Shown here piece by piece: positions 23,180 through 32,708 of a DNA stretch of 64,000 nt. The position numbers and the translations under genes are program-made. Location: positions 124,001 to 188,000 of the forward strand of contig JAMYHL010000031.1 of NCBI GenBank assembly GCA_025531455.1, given 5' to 3'. Every line of letters starts with the position of its first letter. Positions within the stretch are counted from its first letter, which is position 1. The notes beneath the pieces are model-generated. The model saw nothing but the letters and a program-made list of their open reading frames with translations. It searched no databases and was not told where the DNA came from. The stretch is from Apiotrichum sp. Y4204. Its lineage: Eukaryota > Basidiomycota > Tremellomycetes > Trichosporonales > Trichosporonaceae.

Positions 23180-23912
23180 CTACTCGAGAGCCACGACGCC
23201 GACCTGCGCAGGGCGCAGCACCCTTCCACGGATGAGCCATCCGGGCTGCCCCTGCTCAAACACCTCTCCAGGCTTCGCCTCGGTCCCGTCCTGGTGCTTG
23301 GGCCCCTCGCCAGCAGGCACCGTCTCGGCCGCTTCCATAAAGTTGGGATCAAACTGCTTGCCAATGGGGTTCTCCATGGGGACGATGCCCGCCATCTCAA
23401 ACGTCTTGAGCAGGTCCTTGCGCGTAAGCTCGACGCCGCGGTACAAGTTGCCCTGCGGCGTGTTCTCCTCCCCCTCCTTGGGAGTAGGCACGCCCTCGAG
23501 CGCCTCGTCGAGCATCATCACCGTGTCCAGCAGGTCGCGCGCAAACGCCGAAATCGCATAGTCGGACGCCTTGCGCTTCTCCTCGGCGCCGCGCCGCGCC
23601 AGCGTCTGATAGTCTGCGCGCAGGTATTGTAGGTCTTTCTGCGAGTGTCAGCAGAAAACAAATGGTCTCGGACTCGGACTCGGACTCGGACTCGGGACTC
23701 ACGGTCGCCTCCTTGATCTTGGCCTCGAGCTCGGCGATACGCGCCGCAGCGGCGGATACCTCGGGAGCAGGCTCCTCGCCACCGCCGTTCTTTTTCTCTG
23801 TTGCGCTCGCGTCCTCGGCCTTGTCGGCGTACATCCGCACCGCGCGCGGGCGGGCAGCGAATACTGGGGCAGCCGGGGAGCGCAGGGGGCGGAGCAGGAT
23901 ACGTGTGAGCAT
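23180..23912 (-). CDS. Mitochondrial GrpE nucleotide exchange factor Mge1
   Basis: Two exons on the minus strand (23703-23912 and 23180-23638) encode 222 aa. The presequence is Arg/Ala/Pro-rich (MLTRILLRPLRSPAAP). A coiled-coil helix (AARIAELEAKIKEATKD then LQYLRADYQTLARR) leads to the four-helix bundle and the beta-domain with NPIGKQFDPNFMEA and PGWLIRGRVLRPAQVGV, all diagnostic of GrpE. Mge1 releases ADP from the matrix Hsp70 Ssc1 during import and folding and in Fe-S cluster assembly. The 64-nt intron contains a five-copy CTCGGA hexamer. The 5' leader carries a run of 21 C residues ending about 7 nt before the ATG. Confidence 0.95.
23667..23695. repeat. Hexanucleotide microsatellite (CTCGGA) inside MGE1 intron
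   Basis: About five tandem CTCGGA units fill nearly half of the 64-nt MGE1 intron, between the donor and the CTGACACTCGCAG acceptor region. Confidence 0.85.
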
Positions 23913-23919
23913 GGTGGAT

Positions 23920-23940
23920 GGGGGGGGGGGGGGGGGGGGG
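23920..23940. repeat. 21-nt G homopolymer (C run in the MGE1 leader)
   Basis: Uninterrupted G on the plus strand. In the MGE1 transcript it would be a poly(C) run just upstream of the start codon. Long homopolymers are also prone to sequencing error, so the exact count is uncertain. Confidence 0.9.
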
Positions 23941-24769
23941 TGTTGAGTGTGGGAATGCGTTGTGCAGTTGTGCAGTAGTTCGTTCAGTTGTTCAGTTGTT
24001 CAGTTGGCGAGCTGCGTTGGCAAGCGCCTTTGTCTCGCCTGATATGCACAGTGGCATTGGCCTCTGGCCCCCTCGACGTCATCAGCTACTGGGATGAACC
24101 CTCCACTCGTGTTCCACCCGTTTCGTGGCCATTCTAGAATCACACCCAGAGTGGTGTACTGTCTTGGCACTGCGCTTGCGACGAGGACGACCATGCATGA
24201 GATCATTTATCGTTGCCCCCCGTCCCCGATGACTCGGTGCTCGGTGATGCCCTCCCGGAGCAGAGGACGGAAGATACAATTATACGACCCACCACCGAGG
24301 ATGTGACCGACGGAGCGGAATGCAAAGTGGAAGAGTGGGCCCGGATATTGGGAGTTGCGGATACCCGGCATTACGTTCCTTGTCCAGTGGCACCCCACCC
24401 GGCATCCGTGATATTCCGATCTGTCCGCGGTTGACATCGCTTTCCTCTCCTTCTTATTCTTCCAACTCTCCAAGTGGCACGCCGATATCAGATGTCCACA
24501 TTCTAATCTCCATACTCTGGACATGTTTTGACTGACACGCGGCACGACCAGTGCGAACGGTGTGAAACAGCCCCAAACTGTGTTCGAGAGCGTGGAGAGT
24601 GACCAGCTCGACGCTGAACGGGTCAACGAGACGCCAAAGCCGATAGTCCTCCTTACAGTGAGTTCTACTTACCCGCATGAGCTATCGCGCACTTGCGCTG
24701 CACACCTCTGACATCGAGCTCGACGTCACGTTCATTCAAAAATGAACTCGGACTCCGAGAGCGAGGTAG
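23941..24769. other. Intergenic, MGE1 upstream region
   Basis: No exon is supported. It contains short attgttcagttg repeats at about 23980-24005. The Pol III terminator of the Gly tRNA lies at its right end. Confidence 0.55.
24738..24742 (-). terminator. Pol III T-run terminator of tRNA-Gly
   Basis: Five consecutive A residues on the plus strand are TTTTT on the tRNA strand, about 28 nt beyond the mature 3' end, as expected for RNA polymerase III termination. Confidence 0.7.
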
Positions 24770-24866
24770 TACACTAACGGTGATTCGAACACCGGCCGCT
24801 TCTTCGAACCGCCGCGGATGAGCGCGCCATGGAAGAGAAGCATCCTAACCACTAGACTATTAGTGT
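24770..24866 (-). tRNA. tRNA-Gly (anticodon UCC) with a 25-nt intron
   Basis: A full cloverleaf can be drawn on the minus strand. The acceptor stem ACACTAA/TTAGTGT has seven pairs, followed by D arm GTCT-AGTGGTTA-GGAT, anticodon stem CTTCT/AGAAG with loop CTTCCA-A, a 4-nt variable region, T arm CGGTG-TTCGAAT-CACCG and discriminator A. The intron occupies 24805-24829, one base 3' of the anticodon at the canonical 37/38 position. A box (TAGTCTAGTGG) and B box (GTTCGAATC) are present. The first pair is A1-U72, whereas nuclear tRNA-Gly normally has G1-C72. The D-arm sequence resembles tRNA-Glu, but the anticodon loop reads UCC. Confidence 0.88.
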
Positions 24867-25164
24867 TAGCTGTCAAGAGGATCTGGAGTTATTGCACGTG
24901 TGTATGGATAGCGGAAACGGGACCTTGAGAAGACGACAGTGATACCTAATCATCTGGCAGATGTTTTCGCGCAGCACTTCAGAGAGAATGTTGGGGAGGC
25001 GCGAAATGGGTCTAAAAAGGTGAGCTACCGTTCACTTGCGGAAAACAACTCTAGCCATCTTGTTGCCACATGTCGCCACACGCGTCTCCCGTCACTCGTC
25101 TCTCGCGATCTCTCGTGGCTCGCCGACCGCACGCAGCAACATCTCCAGAATCCCGCTCACACCT
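24867..25164. other. Spacer between two tRNA genes
   Basis: About 300 bp with no supported gene, between the divergently oriented tRNA-Gly and tRNA-Ile. Confidence 0.6.
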
Positions 25165-25255
25165 GGTCGCTTAGCTCAGTTGGTTAGAGCATCGTACTAA
25201 TACGCAGACGCGTGTCGGTATGCGGGGGTCGGCAGTTCGAGCCTGTCAGTGATCA
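25165..25255 (+). tRNA. tRNA-Ile (anticodon AAU) with a 17-nt intron
   Basis: The cloverleaf has acceptor stem GGTCGCT/AGTGATC (two G-U pairs), D arm GCTC-AGTTGGTTA-GAGC, anticodon stem TCGTA/TGCGG (G-U wobbles), loop CTAATA-A, variable GGGTC, T arm GGCAG-TTCGAGC-CTGTC and discriminator A. The intron is 25203-25219, after position 37. Removing it leaves a standard 74-nt body. The anticodon AAU would be modified to IAU and read isoleucine AUH codons. A T-run terminator follows at 25284-25288. Confidence 0.9.
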
Positions 25256-25283
25256 ATCGCGGTCCTCGGGTCGCGAGAGCAAC

Positions 25284-25288
25284 TTTTT
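25284..25288 (+). terminator. Pol III T-run terminator of tRNA-Ile
   Basis: TTTTT about 29 nt downstream of the mature tRNA-Ile 3' end. Confidence 0.7.
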
Positions 25289-27359
25289 CGAGAGTAGCAG
25301 GGGCCACTGTGGGGTTTTAGGGAGTGCCGTGAGGCCGGGGAGGGCAGGGAGCAACGTAGAGTGCGTGCGTCCTCATTGTTCAATGCTTGGCGCCATAAAG
25401 CCGTGAATGTTCGAGTGGGCCCTGTGTGGCAAGAGCTGCAAAAGACCGCTGTGTCTTCTCGGCCTGAGGAGACCATCAATGTAGGTCGTTGTGGAGATGC
25501 TCCAGGTAGCGACGTCAAACGCTCTGATTCAACAAACGCATAAGACACGCTTCAACGCTCGGTAAATTCTTTACGCTTTCCTCAATACCCGTGCCAAAAG
25601 AGACAGCATCTAGCTAAGGGCCATTATAATCCGCGAGGTCAGCGCGTCACAATGCCAGTCAGTAAACGTTGGAAGATCGCGGAGATTGAAGAGACAAAAC
25701 ATCGTGTGAGGGGTGCCACACGAGCCACACAAAGGTCGCCACCTCTCTCTCCCGCATCCCCGGGCAAGTTGGAGCCGATTGTAGCCCAGCTGTTTACGTC
25801 TGCTGGAGACAACCGTCACCCCTAGATCCCGAGACCGCTCCAAACGACAGCAAGATAAGGCTAGGAAAAGAGCCGCAAAGCTTTGAAGCCCAAAAACGCT
25901 AGCAACACTCCGCAAGCGACTACCCACTCAGTCCGTCAAGACCAAGTGCCACAAAGACCCCCTTCTCTCCAGTGGCCAACACTTACTCGTCGCTGGGAGC
26001 CTTCCCTTCCGAGGTTGGGAAGGGTTAGGCTCGCCTCGAGCTCCGTCCTCCCAGCTCCGGGGCGGGGAATAGGCTCGGGAGAGCACGTCGGGCCTGGTGG
26101 AGGCAGGGGGAACGTTCCTGTTCCTCCAGGAGGACGAGGGCGGAGTAAGAAGCGAATCTGGGCTGGACAATATTAATGGCAGGTATGCAGGCGGGATCCA
26201 GATGTTTTGCACAGGCAATGTGAGGAGGGGCGGGTGGTCTGGACGGACGCTCGGAGACTATTCTGCAGGACCAGGGGTTTGTGGACATTACGCAGGAGCT
26301 GAGATTCCCGCGTGCCTGCGGGCAACTAGAGTCCTTGAGCGGCCATGAGAAAGTCGCGGCACAAGCCGTCACCGAGGAAGAATCTGTGCCACAGGCGCTG
26401 CGAGTGGGACCTCGGTTGTACTGTATCATGTGGCTTGTGGCGGACGGTGCAAGGGATGTCAGTGGTGAGAAGATGACGCTCAGAGGAGTTGTGGTGGTGA
26501 CGCTCCCGAGGCGACAACTCGAGCCTGTCAGGAGCAAGAATGGGGGATGTTGTGTGCTGGTTGGGGGAGGACTGAAACGGGAACGCGAGACTGCTAATGA
26601 GATGCTCACGAAGTCACCACTGTGGACCCGGCAGGTTCCCTGGCTGACTTATGATCATTATGTATCGTCTTTTCGGTCCATCCTGTAAGTGTTGGAACCT
26701 GATGGGAAAGCGAGACCAACATGTAGTTGTCGAGATTTTGGGACATCAAACCTCATAAACAAGTCTTGCCGCAATATATATGTTCTCCGCACCCAGACCT
26801 CATCCGGTGGCTAGATATCTGCAGACGGTCTATACAGCTAGAACAGTGCCATCTGGAAGCCGAGATCGGGCCCCGGAAAGCACGGACGGCGGCGCATATT
26901 CTGTCGGCACGGCCGTCGTAACTCCACACCTCCGCGCAACCCAGCCCGGTGCGAGATTGGGTTGGGTGCGGAGACGGCGCTGCCGGGCGACTATATTGTT
27001 ATCCGGGAATCTAGTCGACAGCCGCGCACTCGTTAGACTACATCGCGAAGGCTGGAGGATCTGTAGCGAAGACTATCTCTCACAGATCATAGGCGTCATT
27101 CTGCCACAGAACGGGATATCATCATTCCTCACGCGACAATCACGCGAAATCCATGCATGAACCTTAAGTGGCGCTCACTGCACGCACTAAAATGATCCTC
27201 GTGATCAGCCCAAAAATCTCGCATCTCGCGAACTGTCATCCTCCACTTTGTTCTGTTTCTGATTTTTCGATCCGAGATTCCGACTCTTAACTCCATCTTC
27301 TATTCCTCGACTTTGTCCGACTTGTCCACTCGTCGTTCCTCACAACACCCCGCACCGCC
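25289..27359. other. 2-kb region with no confirmed gene; possible BRCT-like remnant
   Basis: No complete gene model could be built. On the plus strand, 26224-26688 is an open frame containing LRGVVVVTLPRRQLEPV and NGGCCVLVGGG, and 26900-27130 contains GDYIVIRESSRQPR and GWRICSEDYLSQII in different frames. These words have a BRCT-like feel, but stops and frame changes separate them and I found no consistent splicing. Confidence 0.35.
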
Positions 27360-29486
27360 ATGCTCGCCGTTTGGGGCTCGCGCCGCCTTGGCGGGACTGC
27401 GCGGCTTGCGCGGCTTGCGGCGCTTGTGCTGCGCCTCCCCGCCGCGCAGGCGCGTGCGAGCAGCAGCCTGCGCGCGTGTCCCCCTTCTGGCAACCTCGTT
27501 ATCGACAGCGGCGCAGATGCAGCAACACCTGCGTCTCCCGCACCCAGGCTGTCCCCGAAGATTGTCGCTCGTCCCCCGTTGCTCCACTTTCCCGTTCCAG
27601 CGCCTTCGCGTCGCGACGACTCTGCGCCTACCCCACCGACACCCCGCAATTCTACTGCCCCAGGAAGCAGGCGGTCTCTCCAGCGTGAACGCACGCGCAC
27701 GCGCACGCGCACCACAGCTGCAGCTACGGCTGGACCAGATTCCCGCCTTGCAGGATGGCGGCAGCGGCACGTGGACCCCGATCACTCCGCCCCAAGCCAC
27801 AGTTCGATCGACTACCACGCCTACGTGCGGCACATCTCGCAGCTCCTCGAGCGCGGGGAGGGCACGACGGCTGCACTGGTCACCGCCCACAAATTCCTAT
27901 ACCAGCTGCGGCGCGCGTCGGGGTGGAAGCGGGTGTACGCCATGCAGTTCCCCGACGCAGACATGGACGCCCACCTTGCCGCAAGCCGCCGCGGGCGCCC
28001 GCACGCACAGCACATTGTCGACGGCCACAAGTCCCACCCCTACGTCCAGGCATGCGGGGCGCTCGTACACGCATTCCTCGGCCACCCGTTCGGTGCTGCC
28101 CCCGCGCGCTCCCTCCTTAAGCGGCAGATGGCCGAGGGCGTGCCCCTCATCCCGCGCTCGGCCCGCCGCGTCCTCCACCACCTTCCCGTGTCGCTCAAGG
28201 ATGTCGGCGTCCTCCTCCCCACCCCGACCCCGCCGGTGATGCTCGCGGCCACGATCTCCGCAGCGGTCAAGGTCGGCATGCGCGAGACACCTGAGAAATA
28301 CCGCGAGATCATCGCCGCAACGCTGCACGAGGGTGGGGAGCGCACAGAGCCCGAGACCTGGGACTGGCGTCTCTGGGCGGCCCTCGTGTCCAGCCATGTG
28401 GGTGACTACCGCGGCGCGGTGCACACGCTGGGCGAGTTCAAGGCGATTGTCGTCGCGGCACGCAATGAGGCGATCGAGGCCGGCCGCCAGTGGCCAGACG
28501 CCCGCGCCCCCGCCGTCGGTGACGCATACACCAACGTCATGCATCTCTGGCTCGAGAGCCGCGCCACCGACCTGCGATCACGGGGGAATCCCGATGCACC
28601 GGGTTTCCTCGCTACCGATCTCGAGAGCCTGCTTGCGCCTGCTCCGACATCGGAGTCTTTGTCGACGTCGGCAGACAACTCCGACACTGAAACCAAACCT
28701 CCCCGCATCCTCCCCCTCCCATTCCTCACCGCGTGGCTCAACGCAGAGCGCCTCCTCTCCTCTGACCGCCCAGCGATAGTCTGGACACATCTCGCAGGCC
28801 GCTCAGTAGCGGAGACGGTCGCTGGCGCCAAGGCGCTGCACATGGTGAATGCGCCGTCGTACGCCGCCCTCCTCCGCGTCCTCGAGGCCCGTCCCCCCGT
28901 GAGCTACCGTCAGCTGGCCCCAAATCTCCCGTTCACAGTACACGACAACCTCCTGCAGGCGGTCGCGCACCACCCGACCCCCGATCTCCCGCTTGCGCGC
29001 GCGCTGCTCGACAGCCCGCCCGGACAGCTCCAGAGCCGCCGCCTCGATCTCGCCGTCACGGCGCTCGTGCGCGCCGCCCGCGAGTTCAGACGGGCACGCG
29101 CAGACGGGAAAAACCTGCTGCCGGCAAAGTATCCCCCACTCCCGCGGTCCGGCGATCGCCCCACCCTGTCCGCTACAGAATGGGAGTGGGCCGCGCAGTG
29201 TCTTGGCGAACCAGTGCTTTTGCCGCTTTCGGCCCCCCAGGCCGTGTTGGAGGGAGACACACTCGCGAGCCCCGAAACCCCCATCGTGTTCCAGACGGCC
29301 ACTTTCTCCCCTGACCAGCCGACGCAGGGCGACCGCCTCATGTCCAAGATGAAGCGTCTGCTCGACGACGCAATCGTCCACGAGGCGATTACTAATGGCG
29401 AGACTGGCAAGCGGGCAGCCATCCTTTCCCGGGCCATGGCGCCCATCAAGTTGTACAAACCGCGCAAAGCATCACTCATCAAATAG
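27360..29486 (+). CDS. Unidentified 708-aa protein with a mitochondrial-type N terminus
   Basis: A single uninterrupted frame, unusual at this locus where most genes have introns. The first 40 residues are rich in Arg, Ala and Leu with no acids (MLAVWGSRRLGGTARLARLA), as expected for a mitochondrial presequence. A Pro/Ser/Thr/Arg-rich disordered stretch follows to about residue 135, including an RTRTRTR run. Beyond that the protein is mostly alpha-helical, with repeated helix pairs such as YHAYVRHISQLLERGEGT and YREIIAATLHEGG, and a WDWRLWAALVSSHVGDYRGA segment reminiscent of pentatricopeptide-like repeats. It ends in a basic tail (LYKPRKASLIK). I do not recognise the family. A mitochondrial RNA or translation factor is a guess from the helical repeat look only. 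It is convergent with the Zn2Cys6 gene, 141 bp away. Confidence 0.78.
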   Translation: MLAVWGSRRLGGTARLARLAALVLRLPAAQARASSSLRACPPSGNLVIDSGADAATPASPAPRLSPKIVARPPLLHFPVPAPSRRDDSAPTPPTPRNSTAPGSRRSLQRERTRTRTRTTAAATAGPDSRLAGWRQRHVDPDHSAPSHSSIDYHAYVRHISQLLERGEGTTAALVTAHKFLYQLRRASGWKRVYAMQFPDADMDAHLAASRRGRPHAQHIVDGHKSHPYVQACGALVHAFLGHPFGAAPARSLLKRQMAEGVPLIPRSARRVLHHLPVSLKDVGVLLPTPTPPVMLAATISAAVKVGMRETPEKYREIIAATLHEGGERTEPETWDWRLWAALVSSHVGDYRGAVHTLGEFKAIVVAARNEAIEAGRQWPDARAPAVGDAYTNVMHLWLESRATDLRSRGNPDAPGFLATDLESLLAPAPTSESLSTSADNSDTETKPPRILPLPFLTAWLNAERLLSSDRPAIVWTHLAGRSVAETVAGAKALHMVNAPSYAALLRVLEARPPVSYRQLAPNLPFTVHDNLLQAVAHHPTPDLPLARALLDSPPGQLQSRRLDLAVTALVRAAREFRRARADGKNLLPAKYPPLPRSGDRPTLSATEWEWAAQCLGEPVLLPLSAPQAVLEGDTLASPETPIVFQTATFSPDQPTQGDRLMSKMKRLLDDAIVHEAITNGETGKRAAILSRAMAPIKLYKPRKASLIK

Positions 29487-29627
29487 ACGTCTTTAGACCA
29501 TACTGTAGTAGCATCTGTATCCAGGGTATCATCATGTGTCTTGGTTTCGGTCGGAATGCGGGGTACTGGGGAATACAAGTGTACAGATTGCTACAGAAGA
29601 CGCCATAGTATCCGGTACTAGGGAGGC

Positions 29628-32600
29628 TTAGAACATGCCGCCGAGGGCGCCATTGTTGAACACTGGTTGCTGCGGCGGCAGTGCCATAGCCGGGTAGCCC
29701 TGCTGAGAGAGCGCCTGCGCCTGGACCATCTCCGCGTTATCAGTTTGGCCCCACCAGACGGTCGGTTCGTAGAATGTTTGAAGCTGCGCCCAGATTTCCG
29801 TCGAGGAAATCTGAGAGTCGGGCGCGGGTGCACCCGTTGCCGGCGGGGCTGCAGCTGGAGCACCGGGAACACGTCCAGTGTGAGTACCGTACGGCAGACC
29901 CACTCCCGGCTGTGCCTGTGGTGGTTGTGGCTGCGGTTCCAGTCTAGATTGCTGAGAGTGGGGTTGGGTTGAAACAGGCGCGGCATGTGGCGGCGTCGCG
30001 TGTGACTGTCCAGAGTGCGACTGCGCATGAGCCTGTTCCTGCTGGTTGAACCCAAGGTACGACGTGCCCATGCCGTATGGGTAGCCAGGCTGGCTCTGTT
30101 GCTGTTGAGGCTGCGGTTGCTGATGATGCTGAGGATGTTGCGGCTGTTGCGGCGGATGTTGTTGCTGTTGATGCAACTGCTGCGGTTGCGGCGGCTGCGC
30201 CTGTTGCGGTTGCTGTTGCTGACCGCCCATCATGAGATTGGCTGGGATTGAGCGGTCGTCGGGCAGAGCCGGTGGTGTGAGGTTGACATCGCCATTGCTC
30301 TTGCGAGGCGGGACAGGCATCTGGAGCACGTCTTGGTACGCAGGGGCGTTGGACGTCTGCGACACTGTCTGGGCGGGTGGAACCGGGTGCTCGGGGATAA
30401 GCATACCCGGGCCGTGCTGGTCGACCGCACCGCCAAGAAGGGCAAAGATCATGTCCTCGGCTTCGTGGTTAATGTGCGGTTCTTCTTGACCGATAAGATG
30501 AGGGTAGCGGGCCGCAACCGTCTCCTGCAGGAGAGGAACCAGGGCATGGACACCACGGGCCCGGTCCGAGCCACTCTCGTCAATCATGATGCGCGTCTCG
30601 TTGAGTTCGAGGTACGCTTGAGTGAGGAATGACGGGTCCATGTGCGGCGAACACCAAAGGGCCACCGCAGCCATGGATACGGCCGCACTGAACAGCTGCG
30701 TCCAGGTAGTCCACGCGCGACCCGCGAGCAGTGGCTGGCTACGGGCAAAGTACTTTGCGCAGGTGCGGACGTTGCGACAGGCCTCGAATGTCTTGGTCGC
30801 AATCTTGTCATCGAGATCCGACCACTCCGGGTTTGGGTTCGTGCGGAGATTGCGTATGAGGCGACGAAGCGCCGGGCGGTGAAGGAACACTATTGTCAGC
30901 CAAGACGAACATCAAAGCTAAGACTTACAAACACTCTTCTGCACCGTCATCGAGTTGGCAGTGATAGCAATTGTCAAGACTTCGTTGGGGCTCAGATCCT
31001 TGTCACGGATAATGCTGGGAGGAGGGTCCGGGAATGGAGCACCAGAGAGCGCCGGGCAGTGGTGCTGGGGAATGCGAGACGGGTCAAAGTTGCTGATCAT
31101 GTCCTCCAAGGCCTGAATTTCTTCAGGTGAGGCGGCAATAGAGTCGGGCCGGAGGCCAAAGTCGAGAATGACATTGTTAATGTTGCGCATGTAGTCGTAC
31201 CGCACAGTCAAGCGGGACGACTCTGAGGGGTAGCGACACTCAATGTTCTCAATGGGGATGGCATTACGGTGGCCGTGGTTCATCGAGACGAGACCATCAA
31301 TGACGAACGACTCGTGGAAGACACGACGGCGGAGCTCGGCCTCACGGTGGGGAATCGACGGGTGAGGGTCCTTGTGCATACCGAGCTGCTGGGTGGCAGT
31401 GGTCATGCGGCGGAGCCAGTAGAAATTACTCGCGCGAGCACCCTTCCAACCAAAGCCGACAAAGTATGTCATCAAGCCCAAGGCCTGGACACCGGCAACA
31501 GAGGCGGCCCAGCCGAAGCGGGTGTCGAAGCACTCTTGCACAGCGTCCCAATAGATCGTAACCTTTGGGTCATCTGTTTCACGGGTAAGGTCCAGGAAGG
31601 AATCGAGCACGAGGACCATGAGTACGCATGCGAGCTTGTGGGGCGAGAGCGGGTTGGAAGGGGTCGGGGCATAGACTGCCGGCTCGTAAATGTTTTCAAA
31701 CTCGTCGCGCTGCAGAATATACTGGTACCAGCCAGATTCGATCCAAAATCGGTTCGCTCGACGACGGGTTTCGTCACGGAGAGGGAGGACTGACAACAGC
31801 TTGGAGAGTTTGGCAGCCAACGCATGTCCACTGCCCTGCACCATGGGCGGTGTTGGGAGGTACTGGGCTGGAACTGAGCGGTCACTGATCCACTCGCTAT
31901 CAGGATGAGCCACGACGTCCTCGGAAACGTTTGAGCCTAGAGTGTACGAGGGCGAGCGATGGCGAGACGATGGGTTTGGTGACGTGTTTGGCAAACCGGC
32001 CGAACTCTCCCCCATGGGTGGGGGCGCAGGCGTGGAGACGGATGCAAAGCCGCCATCCAGAAACTCGGGGGCAAGAAGTGGATGGGCACCGACGCCAAGT
32101 TGGGAATGGGACTTGTAGAGAGCGGTCTCGAGCTGGGAAATCTGAGCATGTTAGTTGCTGTTGTTACTGGCAAGTAGCGTTGGCCCGGCGGGTAAAGGAT
32201 TCGGATACGGGAAACTTACGCGGTCGTGAAGTTGCTCGGTTGAGGCCAGGACAAGACGTTTGCCCTGCATGCACGACAGGTCGCCGTCAGGGCACACGAG
32301 CGCGCAACCGCGCCGGCGGCAGTTTGAGCACGGGAAGACACGGTCGCACTTTGCCTTTAGGCGGCGACACTCTGCGCAGCTCTTGCGCAGGTCCTTCGGC
32401 CTGTCGGCGGGCTTGCCGCCCTTTGGCGGCGCGGTGCCGACGGGGTTTGGCCGTTTAGGTGTAACAGTGGCTCCGCCGCGGGTAGGACCAGGACCACTGT
32501 TGTTGGGTGCGAGGGAGTTGTTGCCAAGCCTGCCGCCAGAGGCGTTAATCTGCAAGTCTGCAAAGCGCGAGTCGACACCGTCACCCCCACTGTGCTCGCG

Positions 32601-32708
32601 TTCGCGTGTCTGCGGGACCTGCGGCTCAAACTGGAGGAACTGCTGGTCCAGGCCCGGTTGGTAGGCCGACTGGGGCGGGGGAGGGTGCGCCGCCGAAGCG
32701 TTGTACAT
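29628..32708 (-). CDS. Zn2Cys6 fungal transcription factor with Gln-rich C terminus
   Basis: Three exons on the minus strand (32220-32708, 30929-32141, 29628-30889) encode 987 aa. The binuclear zinc cluster lies at about residues 111-139 with Cys at 111, 114, 121, 127, 130 and 139 (spacing 2-6-5-2-8; Cys135 is an alternative sixth ligand). It is followed by a short dimerisation helix (LASTEQLHDRISQLETALYK). The middle (about 280-600) is the fungal-specific regulatory domain. The last 300 residues are Gln/Pro/Ala-rich, a likely activation region. A nuclear DNA-binding regulator is certain at family level; the target genes and inducer cannot be read from sequence. A 6.3-kb gene-poor stretch lies upstream, so regulation may be complex. 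Confidence 0.93.

Noticed and set aside
22371..23240. 289-codon minus-strand frame over ERG25 and its 3' region
   Set aside because: Antisense to the ERG25 His boxes, with no supporting domain.
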